A stretch of DNA of 64,000 nucleotides from Ensifer sesbaniae (GTDB taxonomy: Bacteria; Pseudomonadota; Alphaproteobacteria; Rhizobiales; Rhizobiaceae). Under the pieces are notes generated by a model. The model was not told where the DNA came from. It did not search any database and saw only the letters and a program-made list of their open reading frames with translations. Location of the stretch: positions 1,300,863-1,364,862 of the forward strand of contig NZ_JABEKU010000002.1 in the NCBI RefSeq assembly GCF_013283665.1, written 5' to 3'. The position numbers and the translations under genes are program-made. Shown piece by piece: positions 28,844 through 36,758 of the stretch (position 1 is the stretch's first letter; the number at the start of each line of letters is the position of its first letter).

Positions 28844-28872
28844 GGCCCCGTCGCCTTTCGGGGCCGTTTTCT
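28844..28872 (+). terminator. Rho-independent terminator
   Basis: The stem GGCCCCG / CGGGGCC with loop TCGCCTTT is followed by GTTTTCTT. It ends the transcript of the 28465 gene. Confidence 0.75.
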
Positions 28873-29199
28873 TGGGCGACCGAGCATGCTCCAATAGGAA
28901 CAACTCGGCATAAAACGAGCTGGAATTCCATAGGAGCTCCAGCGATGATTCTGATCCCACGAGAACTTGACTGCCGAGGTGGCGAGGGTTCGGATGCCTC
29001 GGATCTGATCGCCTCCATTAAGGACGCGTTGGCGGCGGAAGCACCCTTCGAGACGACTAACCTTTGCATCCGCGTTCTGATGCGCGTCGGCTGCCCACGT
29101 TTCACCCAATGATTCCGGAGCGCAAAAAACAGGCAATCGGCAGCATGGGCCTTTGTCCGCGCCAAAGCGCGTTCTCCCGGCCCGAGTCAGATCCAGCCG

Positions 29200-29343
29200 G
29201 CCCTTGAAGCGGTAAAGAAGAAGCAGAGCGATCGTTCCGAGCACTGCAAAATAGCCGTACCGTGTCTCCAACTCCGGCATGTTTTTGAAGTTCATGCCGT
29301 AGATTCCCGCAATCGCCGTCGGTAGGGCGAGAACGCGCAGCAA
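29200..29343 (-). pseudogene. CorA magnesium/cobalt transporter C-terminal fragment
   Basis: The minus strand reads LPTAIAGIYGMNFKNMPELE, then YGYFAVLGTIALLLLYRFK. This is the last ~45 residues of CorA, with the GMN selectivity motif and the final membrane helix. Everything upstream is replaced at ~29345, and there is no start codon or ribosome site. The frame runs on past the normal CorA end. Confidence 0.8.
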
Positions 29344-29553
29344 ATCGTCATCTCGGCAAATTCGATCGTGAGGATCGGGTACGCTTTTGGGTGCGCAGCG
29401 CGACACCATTTCCTCGACAGTCCGCGATGGCTGGCATTCTCGGGCACCCAGATCCTCGCTTCATTGGTCTCAAGCGGCAGAACACGGTGGAGTTCTTTTT
29501 CTTGGCATTTATCAGCCGCCGTGATTCAAGGCTTCGAAATAGGGAAGCATTTG

Positions 29554-29898
29554 ATGACGCGTCGTCGCTACGAACTGACTGACCACGAATGGTCGATCAT
29601 ATCGCCGCTGTTGCCCAACAAGCCACGCGGCGTCGCCCGCGTTGATGATCGGCGGGTACTGAATGGCATCCTCTGGCGGTTTCGAACCGGCTCGCCTTGG
29701 GCGGAGGTTCCGGAACGCTATGGCCCGCCGACGACCTGTTACAACCGCTTCGTCCGCTGGCGCAAAGCCGGGGTATGGGATCGGCTTCTTGAAGCGGTGT
29801 CCAAGGCCTACGATGGCGACATCGTCATGATCGACTCGACCTGTGTCCGCGTTCACCAGCACGCGGCCACGGGAAAAAAGGGATGGAGACGATGGTGA
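29554..29898 (+). CDS. IS5-family (IS427 group) transposase, frame A
   Basis: 114 residues: MTRRRYELTDHEWSIISPLL, VDDRRVLNGILWRFRTGSPW, CYNRFVRWRKAGVWDRLLEA, ending with the first catalytic Asp in DIVMIDSTCVRVHQH. Transposition needs fusion to frame B. A run of six A at 29874-29879 (GGGAAAAAAGGG) sits just before the stop and is the likely slippage site, as in other IS427-group elements. Confidence 0.85.
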   Translation: MTRRRYELTDHEWSIISPLLPNKPRGVARVDDRRVLNGILWRFRTGSPWAEVPERYGPPTTCYNRFVRWRKAGVWDRLLEAVSKAYDGDIVMIDSTCVRVHQHAATGKKGWRRW

Positions 29899-30319
29899 CA
29901 TGGGACGTTCCCGCGGCGGGCTTACGAGCAAAATCCACGCGCTCGTCGATGCCGAAGGTCGCCCGGTCAATCTGCGTCTGATTGGTGGACAGATCGCCGA
30001 TGGTGCCGAAGCCGACGCGCTGACGGATGAGCTTGGCGAGGGGGACATCCTGCTGGCCGACAAGGGTTATGACACGAATGCCATTCGGGCCAAGGCCGCC
30101 GAGCGAAAGGCCCGGGCCAACATCCCGCCGAAGAGTAATCGCAAGGGCTCTTTCGTGTTTTCGCGCTGGGCTGTCTATCGGCAACGCAATCTCGTGGAAC
30201 GGTTCTTCAACAGGATCAAGCAGTTCCGGGGCATCGCAACCCGATATGGCAAGCGCCCGGAAAACTACCTCGCCGCCGTAAAGCTCGTCGCAACAAGAAT
30301 ATGGTGCCAAAGTTTATGA
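29843..30319 (+). CDS. IS5-family (IS427 group) transposase, frame B
   Basis: The catalytic domain continues as MGRSRGGLTSKIHALVDAEG, with the second Asp in LLADKGYDTNAIR and the Glu in RNLVERFFNRIKQFR, ending YLAAVKLVATRIW. It overlaps frame A by 56 bases in the +1 frame. The right end shows a possible terminal repeat, GGTGTCGACTCATAAAC read inward from ~30331. I find no matching left repeat upstream of 29540, so the left end may be damaged. Confidence 0.85.
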   Translation: MSAFTSTRPREKRDGDDGDMGRSRGGLTSKIHALVDAEGRPVNLRLIGGQIADGAEADALTDELGEGDILLADKGYDTNAIRAKAAERKARANIPPKSNRKGSFVFSRWAVYRQRNLVERFFNRIKQFRGIATRYGKRPENYLAAVKLVATRIWCQSL

Positions 30320-30476
30320 GTCGACACCGTAGATCCCGTCGACGTTGGGGTGGTAGCCGATTAGAACAGCTCACCCGACTAACCCAGCAAGGTTCGCCGA
30401 GGAATTCAACGGGCGACGCCGCGGGGATGATCAGGACGCTCAAGATGGATCTGCAGACAATGAGTAGGTCCTGACC

Positions 30477-30639
30477 TCACTCATTGAACGTGCTTTCAAG
30501 GTAAAAAAAAGCGCGGCTGGCGGTGCAGACGCCCAGGTTCTGATCAAGCAGGGGCAGGGGATCGGGAACCGTGTCGATAATGCCCTGGGCTTCCGGGTGG
30601 CCATTTCCGCAACAAGCGGTAGAGGTCTTCGAGATTCAT
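30477..30639 (-). pseudogene. PAS-domain histidine kinase 5' fragment
   Basis: The minus strand starts MNLEDLYRLLR at 30639, then after one extra A continues as GHPEAQGIIDTVPDPLPLLD and ends SRAFFYLESTFNE-stop. This is the N-terminus of a PAS sensor kinase (normally IVDTVPDPLLVLD). A frameshift and early stop leave about 50 residues. Confidence 0.65.
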
Positions 30640-30927
30640 TGCTATCACGCCCTCGTTGCCCAACACGTCTCTACACGGAACAACGTACAGCACTTTGCGC
30701 CCCCACAAAGGAGCTTCTGACATTCTCGGCCACGACGCGGCACGCCGGTCAGCGGAGCACAAAACTGCTCCGCTAACGAGATCGCCCAATCGGATTTCGT
30801 CTTGCTCTCTCAAACAATCACGCCGCCCCCTTTCGGCCAAAAGAGGGGTGCGGCTTTCCATGTGACAACAGCGTTATCAGAATGATAAACGTCAATTCGG
30901 TTGCAATGGGGAAGCGCGGAAGAAGAG
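30640..30927. other. Upstream region of fixL
   Basis: No gene is supported. An inverted repeat TTATCA-GAA-TGATAA lies near 30865, ~50 bases before the fixL start, and may be a regulator site; it is not a FixK box. Confidence 0.45.
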
Positions 30928-32439
30928 ATGATGCTCACTGGTCGGAACGGCTTAATGCGCACCATTTCGGATTGCGTGCTCCGCCGAACTTCATCACCCG
31001 CCGAAGCTTACGGCTTTGCCGCGACCACTGTTCTGATTGCCTTTGTCCTTCGCTATTTCCTCATGGGTGTTCTGGACGATCGGGCAATCTACATTCTTTT
31101 CGTGCCCCCCGTCCTCCTTGCAGCCGCTATCGGGGGTATCGGTCCCGGAATGCTTGCTGTCATCGCTTCTATCGGTTCGGCAGTCTATCTGAGGTCACTT
31201 ACTCCTGGCGGCGTCCAGATACCTGAATTGGTCGTGTTCACCGCCGTGGGGGTTGCAATTTCCTTCTTGGGAGAATTGCTCCGACGCGCTCAACATGACC
31301 TAACAACTGCTGACGAGGCCCTGAGTACAAGAGAGGCGCACCTCCGCTCGATCCTGGACACTGTTCTCGACGCTACCATCGTCAGCGAGCAGGACGGTAC
31401 AATCGTGTCGTTCAACGCCGCGGCGGTCAGACAGTTTGGCTACGCCGAAGATGAGGTGATCGGCCAGAACCTGCGGATGCTGATGCCGCAACCCTATCGC
31501 AAGGAACACGACGGCTATCTCGAGCGGTACCTCTCTACGGGCGAGAAGCGCATTATCGGAACCGACCGTGTGGTCGTCGGTCAACGAAAGGACGGATCGA
31601 CCTTTCCCATGAAACTTGCCGTTGGGGAGATGCGATCCGGGGGTCGAAGATTTTTCACGGGTTTTGTACGCGACCTGACCGAGCGCGAAGAATCGGCCGC
31701 TCGCCTGCAAGAGGTTCAGACCGAACTGGCTCGCCTTGCCCGCCTCAACGAAATGGGCGAAATGGCGTCGACGCTCGCCCACGAATTGAACCAGCCACTC
31801 TCCGCTATAGCCAATTATGTCCACGGCTGCGGACGGCTGCTTCAGCAAGCCGAAAGCCCGCGCGACATCCAGATACGCGATGCCCTTATGGAAGCCGGCA
31901 AGCAGAGCCTGCGTGCGGGACAGATCATCAAACACTTGCGGGAATTCGTCACCAAGGGCGAGACGGATAAGTCTCCCCACAACCTGCGGCAACTGGTGGA
32001 AGAGGCCGGCGCGCTTGCATTGGTCGGGTCGCGCGAGAAAGGGGTGCGTACGGTATTCGACTTCGAATCCGGCGCAGACCAGGTCCTGGTCGACCGAATC
32101 CAGATACAGCAAGTGCTGACAAACCTCATGCGCAACGCCGTAGAGGCGATGAAAAATTCGCCCAAGAAGGAACTTTTGGTCACCATTCGACGCTTGGCAA
32201 CTACCGAGGTGATGATCGCTGTCGAAGACTCCGGCGTCGGCATACCTGAGGAAATTGCCGCCGACCTGTTTAAGCCGTTCACAACGACCAAGGCTGGCGG
32301 AATGGGTATTGGGTTGTCGATCTCCAAGCGCATCGTCGAGGCGCACGGCGGCGATCTAACCGTGTCCCCCGGGAGCTTGGGCGGCGCGCGTTTCAGCTTC
32401 ACCCTGCCGCAATACAACGAGGAAGAAAATGCCGATTGA
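30928..32439 (+). CDS. fixL: FixL oxygen-sensing haem histidine kinase
   Basis: 503 residues from ATG 30928, preceded by GGAAG. Four membrane helices lie within ~20-110 ([18 protein letters not shown]-type, [34 protein letters not shown]). The haem PAS domain is at ~130-250 ([31 protein letters not shown]). With this start the haem ligand is His194 and the phospho-acceptor in [11 protein letters not shown] is His285, both at the S. meliloti FixL positions. The kinase domain has [10 protein letters not shown] (N box) and EDSGVGIP (G1). Low oxygen activates phosphotransfer to FixJ, encoded next with an 11-base overlap. Confidence 0.95.
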   Translation: MMLTGRNGLMRTISDCVLRRTSSPAEAYGFAATTVLIAFVLRYFLMGVLDDRAIYILFVPPVLLAAAIGGIGPGMLAVIASIGSAVYLRSLTPGGVQIPELVVFTAVGVAISFLGELLRRAQHDLTTADEALSTREAHLRSILDTVLDATIVSEQDGTIVSFNAAAVRQFGYAEDEVIGQNLRMLMPQPYRKEHDGYLERYLSTGEKRIIGTDRVVVGQRKDGSTFPMKLAVGEMRSGGRRFFTGFVRDLTEREESAARLQEVQTELARLARLNEMGEMASTLAHELNQPLSAIANYVHGCGRLLQQAESPRDIQIRDALMEAGKQSLRAGQIIKHLREFVTKGETDKSPHNLRQLVEEAGALALVGSREKGVRTVFDFESGADQVLVDRIQIQQVLTNLMRNAVEAMKNSPKKELLVTIRRLATTEVMIAVEDSGVGIPEEIAADLFKPFTTTKAGGMGIGLSISKRIVEAHGGDLTVSPGSLGGARFSFTLPQYNEEENAD

Positions 32440-33046
32440 CGACTTCACCGTGCACATTGTCGATGACGAGGAGGCGGTCAGGAAATCACTCGCGTTTATG
32501 CTGACGATGCACGGACTGGGGGTCCGCATGCACGAGTCCGCCACCGCGTTCCTTTCCGTTGCTCCAAATCTTAGGCAAGCCGTGCTTATCACCGACATGC
32601 GCATGCCCGATCTTAGCGGACTGGACCTCATTCGCCGACTGGCCGCCCTCAAGACAACGATCCCGTCGATCATGATAACTGGGCACGGGGATGTGCCGAT
32701 GGCCGTGGAAGCGATGAAAGCAGGAGCCGTCGATTTCATTGAAAAGCCCTTTGACGACAACACCATTGTTGAAGCGATCCGACGCGCCTCTGAGCGGCTG
32801 AGCGATGCGGCGTCGCCAATCGAGAGTGCTGAAGACATTCGGGCGCGCATCAGCACCCTCAGCGACCGCGAGCGTCAGGTTCTGACCGCGGTCGTCGCCG
32901 GACAGCCGAACAAGGCGATTGCGTTTGCTCTCGACATTAGCCCGCGCACCGTTGAAGTTCACCGGGCTAACGTCATGGCGAAGATGCAGGCCCGCAGCCT
33001 CCCAGAACTTGTAAGGATGTCACTCGCAGCAGAAGCCGCAGACTAA
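32429..33046 (+). CDS. fixJ: FixJ response regulator
   Basis: 205 residues. The receiver domain has the acidic pair in [14 protein letters not shown], phospho-acceptor Asp56 in [14 protein letters not shown] (Asp54 in S. meliloti, whose N-terminus is two residues shorter) and Lys in FIEKPFDD. A LuxR-type helix-turn-helix follows ([39 protein letters not shown]). Phosphorylated FixJ activates fixK and nifA promoters in S. meliloti. It is translated from GAGGAAG with the ATG inside the fixL end. Confidence 0.95.
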   Translation: MPIDDFTVHIVDDEEAVRKSLAFMLTMHGLGVRMHESATAFLSVAPNLRQAVLITDMRMPDLSGLDLIRRLAALKTTIPSIMITGHGDVPMAVEAMKAGAVDFIEKPFDDNTIVEAIRRASERLSDAASPIESAEDIRARISTLSDRERQVLTAVVAGQPNKAIAFALDISPRTVEVHRANVMAKMQARSLPELVRMSLAAEAAD

Positions 33047-33059
33047 TCGCGGCATCGTC

Positions 33060-33073
33060 TTGATCTGGAACAA
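33060..33073 (+). promoter_or_regulatory. FixK/FNR-type box before the fixT-like gene
   Basis: TTGAT-CTGG-AACAA differs from TTGAT-N4-ATCAA at one position. Its centre is ~71 bases before the GTG at 33138, leaving room for a class II promoter. This fits FixK activation of fixT as known from S. meliloti. Confidence 0.55.
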
Positions 33074-33137
33074 AGCCCGGCCTGCCCGTCTGTGCGAATT
33101 TTGAGGAATTATCGCGCCTCAAGCCCACGGAACCGCA

Positions 33138-33476
33138 GTGTCCAGTCCGCCCCCTGTCGTCACGATTGCGAAAGACGAAGCCTTGCTCCGCTCTTTAGCC
33201 TTCGCGATGGAGGCGCATGGATATCAGGTCGAGCAATTCGGGTCATGGACAGCAGCAAAAGAGCGAAGCTCCGTGGCCGAAATCCTGGTCCTTGACGGCT
33301 CTCTTCCGATGATGGACATCGAAGCATGTTTGGCGCTGGCGGCCGGCAAAAGAGTCATATTGCTTGCAGATGAAGACATCGACCAGGTGAGACCTCAAAA
33401 CATTCTCGTCCTTCACAAACCTCTCTCCGGCTCTGATGTCATCGCGGCCCTGACTGCACTACGTAATAACACGTAG
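33138..33476 (+). CDS. FixT-like single receiver-domain protein
   Basis: 112 residues from GTG 33138. It is a receiver-like fold: VVTIAKDEALLRSLAFAMEA (one acidic residue of the usual pair is changed), ILVLDGSLPMMDIEAC (phospho-acceptor position kept), RVILLADEDI and VLHKPLSGSDVI (Lys kept). There is no output domain. Its place between fixJ and fixK, its size and the FixK box upstream suggest FixT, the anti-kinase that inhibits FixL. I see the receiver fold but cannot prove orthology, and a plain phosphorelay receiver remains possible. Confidence 0.7.
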   Translation: MSSPPPVVTIAKDEALLRSLAFAMEAHGYQVEQFGSWTAAKERSSVAEILVLDGSLPMMDIEACLALAAGKRVILLADEDIDQVRPQNILVLHKPLSGSDVIAALTALRNNT

Positions 33477-33478
33477 TG
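33457..33478. promoter_or_regulatory. Palindrome in the fixK promoter, candidate FixJ site
   Basis: CACTACGT-AATAAC-ACGTAGTG is a perfect 8+6+8 inverted repeat. It overlaps the stop codon of the fixT-like gene and lies 67 bases before fixK. CTACGTA resembles the reverse of the described FixJ-P motif GTAMGTAG. Confidence 0.6.
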
Positions 33479-33544
33479 GAACGACCGAATTTCGCACGCG
33501 GCCATGCTTCGTCATGATTTGACCGTCAACAAAGGGTCGGTCCC

Positions 33545-34183
33545 ATGCACGTTTCTACCGCTTCCATCGCCTCCTTCAGCTTGAACCCCGCCGGCCTTGA
33601 TGGTCGTGCATTCGCTCGGCCTCGCGCGATCTCATTCTACGAGCCAGAAACCGAAATCTACGCCCAGGGCGAACTGGCGGGTGCGCTCTATCGGATCGAA
33701 TATGGGGCTGTTCGGATCTTCCGCCTCCTCACCGACGGCCGCAGGCAGGTGGTCGCGTTTTACGTTGCCGGAGAGACCTTCGGTTTCGAAGCGCGGACCA
33801 TGCGCAGCTTTTTTGCTGAAAGCATCGTACCCACGGGTCTGACCACCATCGCCATCGAAGAAAAAGGCCGCGGTTCCTCCGAATTGATGGCGCTGGCGCT
33901 GGAGAGCATGGTGCGGGCGCAGGAACATCTTCTGGTCGTCGGAAAGCAAAGCGCGCTTGAAAAAGTGGCCGTTTTCCTCGTCGATCTTTACGAGCGTCAA
34001 GGCGAGGACGGCACAATCGACCTTTTAATGACCCGAACAGATATCGGCGACTATCTTGGCATGACGATCGAAACCGTCTCGCGGAGCTTCTCTAAGCTGC
34101 GCTGCATGGGGGTAATTCGACTCAGAAGCGCACGCGCGATCGAGGTATTGGACGTGACAAAGCTACGGCTGATGAGCGAATAG
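33545..34183 (+). CDS. fixK: FixK, CRP/FNR-family regulator
   Basis: 212 residues, the FixK length. A cyclic-nucleotide-binding-like beta-roll (EIYAQGELAGALYRIEYGAV, RRQVVAFYVAGETFGFE) and dimer helix (GKQSALEKVAVFLVDLYERQ) precede the helix-turn-helix LMTRTDIGDYLGMTIETVSR with recognition E-T-V-S-R. It lacks the N-terminal cysteine cluster of FNR, as S. meliloti FixK does, so it responds through FixLJ rather than to oxygen directly. It activates fixNOQP-type genes and fixT via TTGAT-N4-ATCAA boxes. Confidence 0.93.
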   Translation: MHVSTASIASFSLNPAGLDGRAFARPRAISFYEPETEIYAQGELAGALYRIEYGAVRIFRLLTDGRRQVVAFYVAGETFGFEARTMRSFFAESIVPTGLTTIAIEEKGRGSSELMALALESMVRAQEHLLVVGKQSALEKVAVFLVDLYERQGEDGTIDLLMTRTDIGDYLGMTIETVSRSFSKLRCMGVIRLRSARAIEVLDVTKLRLMSE

Positions 34184-34848
34184 GCGGCCCACTGGACGCG
34201 CGGCCGCGATACACCCGCTTTTGCGGTGAGCTCCGCGCAGAACTGCTGCGGCTTGTCACATTCACGACACTGGGCATCCGTGCCATGGTCGGCTGGCACC
34301 ACGCCCACGGTCTCCCAGGGCTTCACCGGTTCCAGCATCTTTTCGATCGCCGGCGCGCCGATCGCCAAGGATGCCGCCACGCTGGAAGCTGGCCTCGACT
34401 TCGCCATCGCACCGAGGGCAACGGAGCGTGCAGTCGGATAAAGGTTCGTCCTCGCAGTCCGGCAAGCGGCCGGTCCGGAGGTCGGGGTAGTGGAGGGCAA
34501 TGTCGGCTCAGAAGCTGCGCAGGGAAGGCCAAGAGGGCGTCGGGCGCCGGTATAGCGCGTGATCGCGCTGGCTCTTTGCGGCGCTCCGCCGTCATTCTCC
34601 CACCGTTCGAGATTTGCGGTTTCAACCTGCCGCGGGGTGCGCAACCCATTCCGGCTCTGCAGTTCGGCAAGCAAGGTCTCTGCCGCGGTTACGCCGGCCT
34701 TAGACCGCCCGACAAGGAGGCCAGCGGCAAGACGAAGGTGATCCTGATCATCGATCTCAACGCGCTGATGAAACCCGGCGCGTTGCAATACGCCATCCAA
34801 CATTGCCAGGTCGGAGGGAGCCAAGAAATTCCGGTGTACGGATGACAT
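34051..34848 (-). CDS. Small rhizobial protein (paralogue of 40183-40476) with run-on 3' end
   Basis: The credible part is the first ~95 residues from ATG 34848: NFLAPSDLAMLDGVLQRAGF, LRLAAGLLVGRSKAGVTAAE, LLAELQSRNG, ERWENDGGAPQ. They align with the protein at 40183-40476 (HISPSERAKIQWVLDDAGYG; ASLLVTRLMLEGVQSRSRLA). Beyond ~34560 the composition changes and the frame runs antisense into the 3' end of fixK, so the natural stop has probably been lost. The family is small, soluble and of unknown function. GGAGGG just upstream of the ATG could be its ribosome site. Confidence 0.5.
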   Translation of the reverse strand: MSSVHRNFLAPSDLAMLDGVLQRAGFHQRVEIDDQDHLRLAAGLLVGRSKAGVTAAETLLAELQSRNGLRTPRQVETANLERWENDGGAPQRASAITRYTGARRPLGLPCAASEPTLPSTTPTSGPAACRTARTNLYPTARSVALGAMAKSRPASSVAASLAIGAPAIEKMLEPVKPWETVGVVPADHGTDAQCRECDKPQQFCAELTAKAGVSRPRVQWAAYSLISRSFVTSNTSIARALLSRITPMQRSLEKLRETVSIVMPR

Positions 34849-34946
34849 GAAGCCCCCTCCTGTTGACGGGGAAGTCGTGTTCGCGTTCGGTATCGGCGGC
34901 AATCACGGACGACGTGATCTACGGGCCCGCTTGCTTGCGGGCGCCT

Positions 34947-35324
34947 CTACAACGGCTTCGGAAGCGGCGCGCTCAAGGCGCTGCGCCTTGAGCTTCTCGG
35001 TCTTCTTTTCGCGGGCGATATGTGGCGTTGGGGTCTGGCGTCATGGCCTATCTCCTGACGCGGCCGGTGCTTGCCGCACCGAAAGCTCAGCGCGGTCGCG
35101 CCGCTTTCTTCGGCGCCGGCAGCAGGCCCTCGCGCTGGAGCTTCTTGCGCTGCAGCTTTGCGTTGACGCCTCACCGCTTCTGCCTTTTCGCGCACACGCT
35201 CTTGCGAGGGTTTCTCGTAGCTGCTGCGCGCCTTGAATTCACGAAACAGGCCCTCGCGCTGCATCTTCTTCTTCAGAATCCGCAAAGCCTGGTCGATATT
35301 GTTGTCTCTGACAAGTACTTGCAA
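34947..35324 (-). CDS. rpsU: Ribosomal protein S21 copy with frameshifted C-terminus and TTG start
   Basis: Start TTG 35324 with AGGAG seven bases upstream gives (M)[40 protein letters not shown] and [11 protein letters not shown], the conserved S21 core. Near 35155 an extra A shifts the frame. The expected end [18 protein letters not shown] is read one frame over and would stop at 35087; the actual frame runs to 34947 with unrelated residues. S21 helps 30S subunits select mRNA. Rhizobia often carry extra rpsU copies beside csp genes. This copy is probably impaired, or makes a C-terminally altered S21. Confidence 0.75.
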   Translation of the reverse strand: MQVLVRDNNIDQALRILKKKMQREGLFREFKARSSYEKPSQERVREKAEAVRRQRKAAAQEAPARGPAAGAEESGATALSFRCGKHRPRQEIGHDARPQRHISPAKRRPRSSRRSALSAPLPKPL

Positions 35325-35329
35325 AAATG

Positions 35330-35642
35330 TTCTCCTGTCTTGGTCGCGGAAGGCCAGGGCCTGCGTGCTCATCTGCCGCGCTTGGCGCTCAATGGCTTGA
35401 GCCACGGCCCGGTGGCGGTCGCTCTTGGGGGCGTCGTCAGTCGCGGTCTCGGCGTGTTCGATGTCGGTCGCCAGTACGCATCGTTCGAACGTCTCGCCCT
35501 CCACCTGTACGCGATAGCGGGCCTCGCCACGATCTGCCGGCAACAGGCCGACGATCTGGCCGACGCGGCTGCTCAAGACCGACTGCGTGGCACTCGCCCT
35601 CAGTGTGACCTTGTTGCCAATCTCTTAGGCCACAGAGCGCAT
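35330..35642 (-). pseudogene. Small conserved rhizobial protein, nonsense codon 6
   Basis: ATG 35642 has AGGAG six bases upstream, but codon 6 is TAA (35627-35625) where the reading would continue: MRSVA[14 protein letters not shown]. The rest ([38 protein letters not shown]) resembles short rhizobial proteins of the type 'F-x-V-G-D-x-V ... Y-E-V ... R-V-V-x-E-S-x-L'. The same frame runs without a stop into the rpsU copy. Translation from an internal TTG at 35576 would make a fusion. Confidence 0.5.
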
Positions 35643-35675
35643 GGCAATCTCCTGAAAACGAAGGGTCCTAGGACG

Positions 35676-35702
35676 CAAAAAGGTCGGGTTATTCCCCCGA
35701 CC
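35676..35702 (-). terminator. Terminator of the first csp gene
   Basis: On the minus strand GGTCGGG-GGAATAA-CCCGACC is followed by TTTTT, 65 bases past the csp stop. The second csp gene has the same type of hairpin. Confidence 0.8.
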
Positions 35703-35766
35703 TCTTCCCGTCATTCATGTGCCTCCCTGCCAGTACATCCGTGGTCAGAGGAGGGCGAATGACAAA

Positions 35767-35976
35767 CTATTCGGCCCTGAGATTGTCGGCCGAGCTCTTG
35801 CCCGATTTGCGATCGGCGACGACGTCGAACGTCACCTTCTGACCGTCGGTGAGCGAGCGCAGGCCGGCGCGTTCAATCGCCGAGATATGGACGAACACGT
35901 CGGTGCTGCCGTCATCCGGTTGAATGAACCCGAAGCCCTTGGTGCTGTTAAACCACTTTACTGCGCCTGAAGTCAT
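35767..35976 (-). CDS. Cold-shock-domain protein CspA family, copy 1
   Basis: 69 residues, a complete single cold-shock domain with RNP1 ([10 protein letters not shown]) and RNP2 ([10 protein letters not shown]). GAAAGGAA precedes the ATG. Csp proteins bind single-stranded RNA and act as RNA chaperones. The 5' leader (35977-36060) is AU-rich, as in cold-regulated csp mRNAs. Its 3' untranslated region carries GTACATCCGTGG, also found after copy 2. Confidence 0.93.
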   Translation of the reverse strand: MTSGAVKWFNSTKGFGFIQPDDGSTDVFVHISAIERAGLRSLTDGQKVTFDVVADRKSGKSSADNLRAE

Positions 35977-36518
35977 GATGATTTCCTTTCAATCGCGGAG
36001 TTTGACAGAAATATTTCTCTGACGATGATCGATATTTAAAAGGATATCTGGCCGCGCCAAAGCGCCATGTCAAAGTTCACAAGCAATATTCGATGAACCG
36101 ATATATAGACGGTATTTTTTGAAACTCAACGATAATATTAATTCCAACCTCATGAAGATCCTCTTCAACAGCCTGAAATGGCGGGTTTTTCGTCGATTTA
36201 TTTTTCTTTTTATTGCAGCTTTCCGGTCTGGCCAGTTTAGTCTAATGTCGAGACGGGCATGCGAGCCGTCTTGGTCGCGCTCTGGCCACACAAAGGGCAG
36301 AACTTCCCACCCTTCAACACAACATGTTGCAGAGAGCACGTTCAAACTGCCGATTGACGCCTGGGTGAAGATGCCGATAGAACGATCTATCGAATTTGCT
36401 TGCTAGCTTTGGTTATTGCGCGATTGGCGTCGCGCTTTGAACGAACCTTCCTTTCAAAATCGCTATCGGGCCCCTGTTTCGCGCGGGGGTTCTCAGTATT
36501 GCTACGGAAGGGCTCGTC
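35977..36518. other. AT-rich leader and spacer upstream of csp copy 1
   Basis: This stretch holds the presumed promoter and long leader of csp copy 1. Frames on either strand (for example minus 36070-36345) show no family pattern. The right end leads into a csp pseudogene on the other strand. Confidence 0.4.
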
Positions 36519-36690
36519 ATGATCACCGGCACAGTTAAATGCATCCGATAAGGACTTGGCTCCGTCTAATCTGACAAGGGCGGCGCCGACGCGTCTACCC
36601 ATAGTTCCGCAGGCGATCGCGCTGAGATCAGTGATCTCGTCGAAGGCCAAAAGATGGTTTCGAACTTGAGCGAGATGTCAGCCCAAAATC
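36519..36690 (+). pseudogene. Degenerate cold-shock protein gene
   Basis: From ATG 36519 the frame reads MITGTVKCIR-stop-GLGSV-stop, then KGGADASTHSSAGDRAEISD and LVEGQKM. This aligns with the Csp pattern [37 protein letters not shown]. Two in-frame stops and the loss of both RNP motifs show an old pseudogene, on the opposite strand to the intact csp copies. Confidence 0.7.
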
Positions 36691-36758
36691 CCCACATTGC
36701 CTGATGCCGTAGCAATGGCCGAAGGTGAGCGTGTCAAACCATCAACTAGGAAGACGCT

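Noticed and set aside
31300-32346. 348-codon minus-strand frame opposite fixL
   Set aside because: Antisense to fixL, whose key residues all match; no ribosome site or family.
36070-36345. 91-codon minus-strand frame in the csp upstream region
   Set aside because: AT-rich leader sequence, no ribosome site, odd composition and no family pattern.
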